From: Candidatus Omnitrophota bacterium
Lineage (GTDB): Bacteria > Omnitrophota > Gorgyraeia > Gygaellales > Profunditerraquicolaceae
DNA length: 6,012 nucleotides
NCBI GenBank assembly: GCA_023247875.1
Contig: JAHFFQ010000092.1
Location: 1-6,012 of the forward strand
Reading direction: 5' to 3'
The notes under the pieces were generated by a model that was given only the letters and a program-made list of their open reading frames with translations, was not told the origin of the DNA and made no database searches. Below, one piece after another: positions 1-5,548 of this stretch. How positions within the stretch are numbered: the stretch's first letter is position 1; the number at the start of each line of letters is the position of its first letter. The position numbers and the translations under genes were made by a program.

Positions 1-128
1 TTCCCTGCGCGGCTACATTTTTCGTCTTCTTTAAGGAGCTGGGGCTAAAGGACCTGATCAAGGCCAGCCTGATCATGCTCGCAGTAGGCCTGGTTACCGG
101 TTCGTTACTTAATTTCGCGATGCGTTAA
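1..128 (+). CDS. feoB: C-terminal end of a membrane transporter, probably ferrous iron transporter FeoB (partial)
   Basis: The open frame enters the window in phase with codons starting at base 3 and stops with TAA at 126-128, leaving 41 visible residues. It opens with PCAATFFVFF, then a charged turn (KELGLKD), a hydrophobic segment (about residues 21-38 of the fragment) and a short tail. A Pro-Cys-x-Ala-Thr motif followed by a short 'K-E-x-G-x-K' loop and a last membrane helix is what the end of the FeoB Gate domain looks like; FeoB is an inner-membrane GTP-dependent Fe(II) importer. The identification rests only on this tail, because the G-domain is outside the window. Another polytopic permease remains possible. 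Confidence 0.55.
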   Translation, partial: PCAATFFVFFKELGLKDLIKASLIMLAVGLVTGSLLNFAMR

Positions 129-137
129 TTAATAAGC

Positions 138-171
138 TGGGCCAGGCCTATTCATTGAGTAGCCTGGCCCA
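138..171. terminator. Bidirectional hairpin terminator between the transporter gene and tRNA-Leu
   Basis: TGGGCCAGGC at 138-147 pairs with GCCTGGCCCA at 162-171. The stem is extended by TA (149-150) with TA (160-161) around one bulged C at 148, leaving a 9-base loop. The GC-rich stem sits 9 bases after the transporter stop and 6 bases beyond the 3' end of the convergent tRNA-Leu. The T-tracts are weak: ATTTAG on the plus strand and GCTTATTAATT on the minus strand. The position between two converging genes makes a shared terminator the simplest reading. Confidence 0.6.
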
Positions 172-177
172 ATTTAG

Positions 178-260
178 TGCCGAAGAAGGGAGTTGAACCC
201 TTACGAGGTTGCCCTCATCGGTTTTTGAGACCGACGTGTATGCCATTCCACCACTTCGGC
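178..260 (-). tRNA. tRNA-Leu, anticodon CAA (reads UUG)
   Basis: Read on the minus strand, the acceptor stem GCCGAAG (254-260) pairs with CTTCGGC (179-185), with discriminator A at 178. The anticodon stem TCGGT/ACCGA encloses the loop CTCAAAA, which puts anticodon CAA at plus-strand 225-227. A long variable arm (GAGG-GCAA-CCTC) marks a class II tRNA. The T arm is AAGGG-TTCAACT-CCCTT. Together these fix tRNA-Leu. No CCA is encoded (A73 is followed by CT), so the tail must be added by a nucleotidyltransferase. The gene is 83 bases. Confidence 0.96.
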
Positions 261-273
261 AAAGAATTTTAGG

Positions 274-302
274 TTGACGTTCTACATATTATATTCTAAA
301 AT
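274..302 (+). promoter_or_regulatory. Probable sigma-70 promoter for tRNA-Ala
   Basis: TTGACG (274-279, five of six consensus bases) is separated by exactly 17 bases from TAAAAT (297-302, five of six). Transcription would start near 309, giving a leader of about 79 bases before tRNA-Ala at 388. The element overlaps the divergent tRNA-Leu promoter by most of its length. Confidence 0.65.
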
Positions 303-314
303 AGCAAAGGTCAA
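286..314 (-). promoter_or_regulatory. Probable sigma-70 promoter for tRNA-Leu
   Basis: On the minus strand, TTGACC (309-314) is followed 17 bases on by TAATAT (286-291), or 15 bases on by a perfect TATAAT (288-293). The start would fall near 279, giving a leader of roughly 20 bases before the tRNA-Leu 5' end at 260. The spacing is good with TAATAT and the hexamer is better with TATAAT. The elements interlock with a promoter on the opposite strand. Confidence 0.65.
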
Positions 315-328
315 TAGCTAAATTTTAA

Positions 329-355
329 GGTCCTTCGGGCAGTGCCCTCAGGACC
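329..355. other. Strong stem-loop in the tRNA-Ala leader (possible leftward terminator)
   Basis: GGTCCT (329-334) pairs with AGGACC (350-355), and inside it GGGC (337-340) pairs with GCCC (344-347), with a symmetric TC/TC internal loop and a three-base apical loop. On the plus strand no T-run follows, so it is not a rightward terminator. On the minus strand the hairpin is followed by TTAAAATTT, so it could stop leftward transcription coming from the 452-1141 gene before it reaches tRNA-Leu. In the rightward transcript it would be a folded precursor leader. Confidence 0.55.
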
Positions 356-389
356 AATTTGCCTGAACAAAAATACTATTGCAAATTGG
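354..389 (+). repeat. 9-bp perfect inverted repeat running into tRNA-Ala
   Basis: CCAATTTGC (354-362) and GCAAATTGG (381-389) are perfect reverse complements around an 18-base loop. The right arm includes the first two bases of mature tRNA-Ala (388-389), and the left arm shares CC (354-355) with the upstream hairpin, so this helix competes with that hairpin and with the tRNA acceptor stem. An arm of this length can arise by chance in a few kilobases; what makes it notable is its location. Confidence 0.4.
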
Positions 390-460
390 GGCTGTAGCTC
401 AGCTGGGAGAGCACTTGCCTGGCAGGCAAGGGGTCAGGAGTTCGATCCTCCTCAGCTCCA
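388..460 (+). tRNA. tRNA-Ala, anticodon GGC (reads GCC/GCU)
   Basis: The acceptor GGGGCTG (388-394) pairs with CAGCTCC (453-459), with discriminator A at 460. The third pair is G-U, the G3:U70 pair that AlaRS recognises. The D arm is GCTC...GAGC. The anticodon stem CTTGC/GCAAG encloses CTGGCAG, so the anticodon is GGC. The T arm is AGGAG-TTCGATC-CTCCT. No CCA is encoded; the next bases are CTTTT. The 3' nine bases (452-460) lie antisense to the end of the neighbouring minus-strand gene. Confidence 0.97.
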
Positions 461-1141
461 CTTTTCTATAATTTTCTCACCTATGGCCTGTAGCTCAAAT
501 TGTAACGCCGTATCGCAATAAGTCAGCGCACAGATTCCCATATAGTCTTTTCGCATGGTTTTTATTCCTCTTGTCCTCCCGTCAGCTTTTGTTTTGTAAA
601 AGTACCGTAGGGAAATTTTGGTGATTTTTGACCAAAATCGCTGCAATTTATCTATGTCCTGATCCCATCTCGGCATTATCCTGCATCGCAGTTTATCTTC
701 GCGGACATGAAAGTACTTTCTTAGCAAATTAAGAAAGGCTGCAATAACTTTTGGGTCTGAGTTACCAAAGGTCATTGCTTGAGATGATGGATATTTTGAC
801 CCTTCGCAAAGATATAATAAACCGCATAACATTTTGGCTATTTCAGGAGCCGCAAGAACGCCCTTTCTGATATATTTTACTTTATTTCGGATTCTTTCTT
901 TCCACTGCTTTCTTTTTTCGCGCAGTTTCTTTACAGCTATTGATCTGCCAATGGCAGAAGAAGCGATTATTTTATTTTCTATTCGCTCCTGCTGACGTTT
1001 GCTTAGTTTAACATTTTTTACCCATCCTGAAATAGTACTTTTAGGAATACTTGTTTTTCGGCTTATTTCTCCTAATGTCCATCCACCTTGCCTGAGGTTA
1101 AGTGCCCGTTGCTTAGTCTTTTCTGAATAGTTTTTTGCCAT
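452..1141 (-). CDS. HTH protein with LAGLIDADG-like homing-endonuclease-type motif
   Basis: The product is 229 residues. A Hin/resolvase-like helix-turn-helix lies at about residues 22-41 (WTLGEISRKT followed by IPKSTISGWV), then a strongly basic, probably helical linker (about 48-95). Residues 105-114 read LCGLLYLCEG, a LAGLIDADG-like helix with Glu113 in the place of the catalytic acid, followed by NSDP (127-130) and FLNLLRKYF, as in LAGLIDADG folds. I know this as a recurrent uncharacterised family; DNA binding is likely, nuclease activity unproven. ATG at 1141 is chosen over an upstream ATG at 1153 because GGGAG lies 5 bases before it, and nothing like it precedes the other; with the earlier start the protein would have 233 residues. 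The last two codons and TGA lie inside the antisense of the tRNA-Ala 3' end. The gene is AT-richer than nfo and leuS, which fits an accessory origin. Confidence 0.75.
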   Translation of the reverse strand: MAKNYSEKTKQRALNLRQGGWTLGEISRKTSIPKSTISGWVKNVKLSKRQQERIENKIIASSAIGRSIAVKKLREKRKQWKERIRNKVKYIRKGVLAAPEIAKMLCGLLYLCEGSKYPSSQAMTFGNSDPKVIAAFLNLLRKYFHVREDKLRCRIMPRWDQDIDKLQRFWSKITKISLRYFYKTKADGRTRGIKTMRKDYMGICALTYCDTALQFELQAIGEKIIEKWS

Positions 1142-1202
1142 TTTCTCTCCCATTGTAATAGACGCAAGGGTTGTGTTTTCCTAACAGGTTTTTTGTAGAT
1201 TT

Positions 1203-1224
1203 CTATAGATATTTATAGTATAAT
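1203..1224 (+). promoter_or_regulatory. Candidate xre promoter with overlapping palindromic operator
   Basis: TATAAT at 1219-1224 is a perfect -10 for the rightward xre gene; the -35 is poor (TAGATT at 1196-1201, 17 bases away). Immediately upstream is CTATAGATATTTATAG (1203-1218), a 16-base palindrome with seven of eight pairs matched, placed in the -35/-10 spacer where a repressor would block RNA polymerase. On the minus strand the same spot reads TATACT (1218-1223), so the divergent gene could start from an almost symmetric -10. The AT-rich context raises the chance of coincidence. Confidence 0.45.
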
Positions 1225-1290
1225 TTGAACTGTGGTTAATAAGCATACCTATACATATATACTAATACAATAATATAAGAAGTCAAATAA

Positions 1291-1500
1291 ATGTTGGCGC
1301 AAAACATAAGAAGGCTCAGGTTAAAAAAAGGCTTATCACAGGAAAAACTATCCCGTTTAGCCGATATTGCAAATGCTACGCTTGTAAAAATTGAATCCGG
1401 CGCGGCAAAAGAACCGACTATAACTACAGTCGCTAAGGTCGCTGGAGCGTTAAATGTTTCAATTGATGAGTTGGTCGGTAAAGTTAAGAATAAAGGGTAA
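1291..1500 (+). CDS. Small XRE-family (HTH_3) transcriptional regulator
   Basis: The 69-residue protein is almost only a Cro/C1-type DNA-binding domain: IRRLRLKKGLSQEKLSRLA opens it, the helix-turn-helix spans about residues 17-37 (QEKLSRLADI, then ANATLVKIES), and INVSIDEL-type packing closes it as LNVSIDELVG. Such short single-domain proteins act as dimeric repressors, often of their own promoter. A weak AGAAG lies about 8 bases before the ATG. It is divergent from the HTH/LAGLIDADG-like gene and 12 bases upstream of nfo, so it could control either or both. The upstream palindrome at 1203-1218 is a candidate binding site (inference). No toxin partner is visible next to it. Confidence 0.9.
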   Translation: MLAQNIRRLRLKKGLSQEKLSRLADIANATLVKIESGAAKEPTITTVAKVAGALNVSIDELVGKVKNKG

Positions 1501-1512
1501 TTTTAATTTCCT

Positions 1513-2358
1513 ATGATCCTGGGCGTACATGTTTCCGGAGCAAAGAAGATATATGAGACCCTGGATATCGCGCATAATTTAGGCTGCGATACCATGCAGA
1601 TATTTGCCAGGAGCCCGCAATCCTGGCGCAACGACTTTAAGCTTGGGCCTGAAGATATTGAGGAATTCAAGGCCAGGCGTAAAAAGTATAAGATCAACCC
1701 GGTTTTTATCCATATCTCCTACCTGATAAACCTTGCCTCTCCTGAACCGAGGCTTTACAATGGTTCTATTCAAGCTTATATAGAGGATATCCAGGATGCG
1801 GAGAAACTGGGGGTGGATTACATCGTTACGCACATGGGCAGCCACAAGCAAACCTCCGAGGATGCCGGGATCAAGAGGCTGGTTGCTGCTTTAAATGAGA
1901 TATTAGAGAAAACCAAGGGCTCTAAGGTCGGGATCTTGCTGGAAAATACATCCGGCAGCGGCTCCTGGCTGGGTTACAGGTTTTATCATCAACACAAAAT
2001 CTTGAAAGGACTGAAAGAAAAGTCCCGCGTAGGCCTGTGCCTGGATACGGCGCATGCTTATCTGGCGGGTTATGACCTTTCAACCAAACAGGGTTTAGAG
2101 AAGATGCTTGATGAGATAGAGGATATGGTGGGGATCAAATTGATCAAGCTTATCCACCTGAATGACGCTGCCGGCGAGTTGGGCTGCCACCATGACCGGC
2201 ATGACCATATCGGCCGCGGCCATATCGGCCTTAGCGGGATGAAGAGGATCATTAACCATCCTAAATTAAAAAACATACCCATGATCCTGGAAACACCGAA
2301 GACTAACGAGAACAGCGATAAAGATAACCTGAAATTAGTCAGGAAATTAGGGCGCTAA
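1513..2358 (+). CDS. nfo: Endonuclease IV (AP endonuclease, Nfo)
   Basis: The 281-residue product (E. coli Nfo has 285) is a TIM-barrel zinc enzyme that cuts the DNA backbone 5' of abasic sites and removes 3' blocking groups in base-excision repair. All expected trinuclear-zinc ligands can be placed: His67 ([12 protein letters not shown]), His107 (VTHMGSH), Glu144 (LLENTSGSG), Asp178 and His181 ([13 protein letters not shown]), His215 (IHLND), Asp228 and His230 (DRHDHIGRG) and Glu260 (ILETP). The N-terminus [10 protein letters not shown] is the family's first strand, and an in-frame TAA at 1504-1506 rules out any start further upstream. The only SD-like sequence, AAAGGG, is about 15 bases away, which is long and suggests weak initiation or coupling to xre. 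It sits 12 bases after xre and 1 base before leuS. Confidence 0.97.
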   Translation: MILGVHVSGAKKIYETLDIAHNLGCDTMQIFARSPQSWRNDFKLGPEDIEEFKARRKKYKINPVFIHISYLINLASPEPRLYNGSIQAYIEDIQDAEKLGVDYIVTHMGSHKQTSEDAGIKRLVAALNEILEKTKGSKVGILLENTSGSGSWLGYRFYHQHKILKGLKEKSRVGLCLDTAHAYLAGYDLSTKQGLEKMLDEIEDMVGIKLIKLIHLNDAAGELGCHHDRHDHIGRGHIGLSGMKRIINHPKLKNIPMILETPKTNENSDKDNLKLVRKLGR

Positions 2359-2359
2359 T

Positions 2360-4756
2360 ATGCATTATAAATTTAAGAAAATAGAAGAAAAGTGGCAGAA
2401 AAAATGGCTCGCTGCTCATGCCTTTCGCGCGCAAGCCGACTCCACCCGTAAAAAATATTACCTCCTGGAAATGTTTCCTTACCCATCGGGAAAGATCCAC
2501 ATGGGCCATGTGCGCAATTATACTATTGGCGATGTGGCCAGCCGTTTTAAGATGCTGCAGGGTTACAATGTCATGCATCCTATGGGATTTGACGCCTTTG
2601 GCCAGCCGGCGGAGAATGCTGCGATTAAAAACAAGACTAAGCCGGATACCTGGACGCGTAAATGCATCAAAGAGATGGAAACAGAATTAAAAAGGATGGG
2701 TTTTTCCTACGACTGGGAGAGAGAGGTCTCTACCTGCGACAGCGATTATTATAAATGGAACCAGTGGATATTTTTGAAGATGTTTGAACGGGGACTGGCC
2801 TACAAAAAGGCTTCCGCGGTCAACTGGTGCCCTAGCTGCTCAACCACTTTAGCCAATGAAGAGGTAGTGGAGGGTGGCTGCTGGAGATGCCATACAAAAG
2901 TCGAGCAAAAGGATTTGGAGCAATGGTATTTAAAGATCACCGAATATAAGGAAAGGTTATTGGAGGATTTAAGCCAGCTTAAAGAATGGCCGCAGCGTGT
3001 CCTGGCCATGCAGAACAACTGGATCGGCAAAAGCAGCGGCGTGGATATTTATTTTCGCCTGAAGGATAGAGATAGGGTAATCCCGGTATTTACAACCCGC
3101 GCGGATACTATTTTCGGGGCAACTTATATTGTCCTGGCGCCCGAACATCCCTTAGTCAAAGAGTTGATCCAGGGTAGACGGCAGGAAAAAGAAGCGCTGG
3201 AGTTTATTGACAAGGTAGCTAAGGAAAGCAAGGTAGTGCGCGCCTCAACCGATATCAAAAAAGAGGGGGTGTTTACGGGTAGCTTTGCGGTTAACCCGGT
3301 GAATAATGAAGAGGTGCCCATTTGGATCGCCGATTATGTTTTGATGGAATACGGCACCGGGGCGATCATGGCAGTGCCTACGCATGACCAGAGGGATTTT
3401 CTTTTTGCCAGAGAGCATAAATTGGCAATGCGCGTTGTGATCCAGCCGAAAGGAAACAGCATAAACGCGGAAGATTTATCCCAGGCTTATGAAGGAGACG
3501 GCATCCAGATAAACTCCGCGGAATTTAACGGCCTAAGCAATCTGGAGGCAAAAGAAAAAATTGCCGCCTGGATGGAGAAGAAGGGGATAGGCAAAATTCA
3601 AACGCATTGGCGCCTGCGCGACTGGTTGATCTCCCGTCAACGTTACTGGGGTACCCCAATCCCGATAATTTATTGTTCTAAATGCGGAATTGTTCCTGTG
3701 CCGTATAAAGATCTACCTGTGGAGCTAGCCAAAGACGCCCCTTTTACCGGAGAGGGCGGCAACCCCTTGGGCAAGGTAAAAAAATTCGTCGAGGTAAAAT
3801 GCCCCAAATGCAAAGGAGCAGCCAGGCGGGAAACCGACACCATGGCGACCTTCTTTGACTCCTCATGGTACTTCTTGAGATTCTGCTCACCAAAATTCAA
3901 TGACGCTCCTTTTAATATAGGGGAGGCAAAATACTGGATGACTGTTGACCAGTATATCGGCGGCATCGAGCATGCCATCCTGCATTTATTGTATTCGCGT
4001 TTTTTTACCAAATTCTTCCAGGACATAGGAATGGTGGATTTCCCCGAACCTTTCCAGAGGTTATTGACGCAAGGCATGGTGTTAAAAGACGGGGAGGTAA
4101 TGTCCAAGTCCAAAGGCAATATCGTTGACCCCGATTCAATGATCAAGGATTATGGCGCGGATGCCTTGCGCCTGTTTATTTTGTTTGCCGCGCCTCCGGA
4201 AACAGAGTTGGAATGGGAGGAGAGAGGATTGGAGGGTGCGCTTAAATTCCTGAACCGCGTTTGGCGGATCCAGGAGAATTTAAAAGATAAGGCCGATGCG
4301 GAACTCTTGAAAGTATTGCATAAAACCATTAAGAAGGTGACCGAGGATTTTGGCGAATTTAAATTCAATACTGCCATTGCCAATCTTATGGAGTTGACCA
4401 ACGCGATTTATCAACTGGGAGCGGATAGAGAGGTTTTTTCAAAGCTAGTTATAATGCTTAGCCCGATTGCCCCGCATTTTTGTGAAGAGCTCTGGGAGAT
4501 TTTAGGAAATAAGCAGAGCATATTCAAGGCATCCTGGCTGGAATATGACCCTCAATTACTGGTTGAAGAAAATGTGGAGTTGGTAATTCAGGTTAACGGT
4601 AAAGTGCGCAGTAAGATCGAAGTCCCCCGTGACATCCCCGAGGATAAGCTTAAGGAGCTGGTGCTTAAAGATGAGAAGCTCGTTCCTTGGCTGGAAGGCA
4701 GGCCTCTGAAGAAGTTCATTCTTGTCCCCCAAAAGCTCATTAATATCGTAATTTAA
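2360..4756 (+). CDS. leuS: Leucyl-tRNA synthetase
   Basis: The 798-residue class I synthetase charges tRNA-Leu in the cytosol. In order: the HIGH motif as HMGH (residues 47-50, in [10 protein letters not shown]); a first zinc knuckle with Cys157, Cys160, Cys174 and Cys177; the CP1 editing domain with TTRADT (245-250) and [15 protein letters not shown] (332-346), where Asp343 is the post-transfer editing Asp; a second CxxC pair set (Cys439/442 and Cys481/484); the KMSKS loop as VMSKS (580-584) followed by KGN; the anticodon-binding helical domain; and a C-terminal segment with [12 protein letters not shown]. It is shorter than the roughly 860-residue E. coli enzyme but appears complete. The start follows the nfo stop by one base, with a weak AGGG 7 bases upstream, implying translational coupling. 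Oddities are minor: Val in place of the first Lys of KMSKS, and Ala for Pro in TTRPDT. Confidence 0.98.
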   Translation: MHYKFKKIEEKWQKKWLAAHAFRAQADSTRKKYYLLEMFPYPSGKIHMGHVRNYTIGDVASRFKMLQGYNVMHPMGFDAFGQPAENAAIKNKTKPDTWTRKCIKEMETELKRMGFSYDWEREVSTCDSDYYKWNQWIFLKMFERGLAYKKASAVNWCPSCSTTLANEEVVEGGCWRCHTKVEQKDLEQWYLKITEYKERLLEDLSQLKEWPQRVLAMQNNWIGKSSGVDIYFRLKDRDRVIPVFTTRADTIFGATYIVLAPEHPLVKELIQGRRQEKEALEFIDKVAKESKVVRASTDIKKEGVFTGSFAVNPVNNEEVPIWIADYVLMEYGTGAIMAVPTHDQRDFLFAREHKLAMRVVIQPKGNSINAEDLSQAYEGDGIQINSAEFNGLSNLEAKEKIAAWMEKKGIGKIQTHWRLRDWLISRQRYWGTPIPIIYCSKCGIVPVPYKDLPVELAKDAPFTGEGGNPLGKVKKFVEVKCPKCKGAARRETDTMATFFDSSWYFLRFCSPKFNDAPFNIGEAKYWMTVDQYIGGIEHAILHLLYSRFFTKFFQDIGMVDFPEPFQRLLTQGMVLKDGEVMSKSKGNIVDPDSMIKDYGADALRLFILFAAPPETELEWEERGLEGALKFLNRVWRIQENLKDKADAELLKVLHKTIKKVTEDFGEFKFNTAIANLMELTNAIYQLGADREVFSKLVIMLSPIAPHFCEELWEILGNKQSIFKASWLEYDPQLLVEENVELVIQVNGKVRSKIEVPRDIPEDKLKELVLKDEKLVPWLEGRPLKKFILVPQKLINIVI

Positions 4757-5125
4757 TTACCCGCCTAAAACATCCTTAATATCAAAAAGTAATCTTTGGT
4801 AATCAATGGGTTTTTCAATGTAGACGGTGATGCCGCTCTTGGCGGCGATATGCTTGTCAATCTCTTCGTGTTTTAGAGAGGTGGCAATAATCGGGGTGTC
4901 CTTGAACTCCGGCAGGGACCTGATCTCCTGGGCAACCCTGAACCCGCTTTCATCAGGTAGAACCAGGTCTAAAAGTATACAGTCTGGTTTTTCCTCTTGT
5001 AACTTTTTAATTCCTTCTCTGGCGCTGTAAGCAGCCGTCACAATATATCCGGCTTTAAGCAGCTCCTCCTTGCTTTTCTTGACAATATTGAAATCATCGT
5101 CAATTATCAGCACCTTCCTAGCCAT
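4757..5125 (-). CDS. Single-domain response regulator (CheY-like receiver)
   Basis: The 122-residue protein is a bare receiver domain with no output domain. The acidic pocket is Asp9-Asp10, the phospho-acceptor is Asp53 (in CILLDLVLPDESG), the switch Thr is Thr82 (IIATS) and the conserved Lys is Lys105 (YIEKP). Such proteins pass a signal by protein-protein contact, for example to motility, pilus or phosphorelay partners; no kinase is in the window. ATG at 5125 is chosen because MARKVLIIDDD is the normal receiver start; TTG (5143) and GTG (5140) upstream would add an atypical tail. No Shine-Dalgarno sequence precedes it. Its TAA at 4757-4759 abuts the leuS TAA at 4754-4756, so the two genes converge with no intergenic base. 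Confidence 0.93.
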   Translation of the reverse strand: MARKVLIIDDDFNIVKKSKEELLKAGYIVTAAYSAREGIKKLQEEKPDCILLDLVLPDESGFRVAQEIRSLPEFKDTPIIATSLKHEEIDKHIAAKSGITVYIEKPIDYQRLLFDIKDVLGG

Positions 5126-5131
5126 ATTGAA

Positions 5132-5137
5132 ATTATA
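5132..5137 (-). promoter_or_regulatory. -10 element of the response regulator, implying a leaderless mRNA
   Basis: A perfect minus-strand TATAAT (5132-5137) ends 6 bases before the regulator's ATG, so transcription would start at or within a base or two of the A of ATG. This agrees with the absence of a ribosome binding site. TTGACG (complement of 5151-5156) lies upstream, but at a 13-base spacing, too short for an ordinary sigma-70 promoter, so the -35 is uncertain. Confidence 0.45.
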
Positions 5138-5207
5138 CACCAAAAACAGCCGTCAAGCACCTATTTTTTAGTTAGATTTTATGCCCTTTGCCGTCTATTG
5201 GGGTAGC

Positions 5208-5211
5208 GAGG
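5208..5211 (+). promoter_or_regulatory. Shine-Dalgarno site setting the comEA start
   Basis: GAGG, within GCGAGGAAAA, lies 7 bases before the ATG at 5219. This is the clearest ribosome binding site among the plus-strand genes and supports that start. The rest of 5126-5218 holds the leftward -10 element and no rightward promoter I can defend. Confidence 0.7.
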
Positions 5212-5218
5212 AAAAGCA

Positions 5219-5548
5219 ATGCTTAACCTGACCCCCGAAGAAAAAAAGGCGATCCTGTTTCTCCTGATCGTAGCGTTTTGCGGAATAGCTTTGAACAATC
5301 TGGCTAAGCTGAACTGCCGCGTTAAGAAGCTCTTTTCTCCGGAGGTACGCTTAGCCAAAATTGACCTGAATAAAATATCTTTGGCACAGCTGCTTGAAAC
5401 CAGGTGCCTGCCGGAAAAAGTAAGCCAGCGCATTGTTGAATACCGCAAGGAGCACGGTGATTTTACCAGCTTAGAGGGCCTGAAAGAGGTTAAAGGTATA
5501 GGCGAGCAGCGTTACGAGAGGCTAAAAAAGCTTTTTTTCATAGAATGA
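5219..5548 (+). CDS. comEA: ComEA-like membrane-anchored helix-hairpin-helix DNA-binding protein
   Basis: The 109-residue protein has one N-terminal membrane helix (about residues 11-28, AILFLLIVAFCGIALNNL) and a C-terminal ComEA-type tandem helix-hairpin-helix from about residue 46: KIDLNKISLAQLLET, then CLPEKVSQRIVEYRKEHGDF, LEGLKEVKGIGEQRYERLK. In the ComEA family these hairpins hold incoming double-stranded DNA outside the membrane and hand it to the ComEC channel. It is shorter than Bacillus ComEA, which has an extra linker domain, but the usual core is all present. A good Shine-Dalgarno precedes the start. The TGA overlaps the ATG of the next gene in ATGA, so the pair is translationally coupled, and the neighbour being ComEC supports the assignment. 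A generic HhH protein is the alternative. Confidence 0.88.
   Translation: MLNLTPEEKKAILFLLIVAFCGIALNNLAKLNCRVKKLFSPEVRLAKIDLNKISLAQLLETRCLPEKVSQRIVEYRKEHGDFTSLEGLKEVKGIGEQRYERLKKLFFIE

Noticed and set aside
452..1520. Direct repeat of the tRNA-Ala 3' end as an att site
   Set aside because: I searched by eye for copies of the T-arm and acceptor sequence between the tRNA and nfo and found none, and no integrase gene is present.
4097..4111. Val in place of the first Lys of the LeuRS KMSKS motif as a sign of a defective enzyme
   Set aside because: The functionally critical second Lys and the following KGN are intact, and variation at the first position occurs in LeuRS enzymes.
3670..4146. 158-codon open frame on the minus strand inside leuS
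   Set aside because: It lies wholly antisense to the second zinc region, catalytic insert and KMSKS part of leuS and shows no recognisable domain; the same holds for the other short frames inside nfo and leuS.
5181..5231. Short 16-codon upstream reading frame overlapping the comEA start
   Set aside because: No Shine-Dalgarno precedes it and the peptide shows no leader-peptide codon bias; an attenuator structure is not visible.
5179..5448. Minus-strand open frame opposite comEA
   Set aside because: No family features and no ribosome binding site; the plus-strand HhH protein accounts for the sequence.
5524..5537. AAAAAAGCTTTTTT palindrome near the end of comEA
   Set aside because: It encodes the Lys-Lys-Leu-Phe tail of the HhH domain, has no loop, and comEC continues immediately, so a terminator is unlikely.
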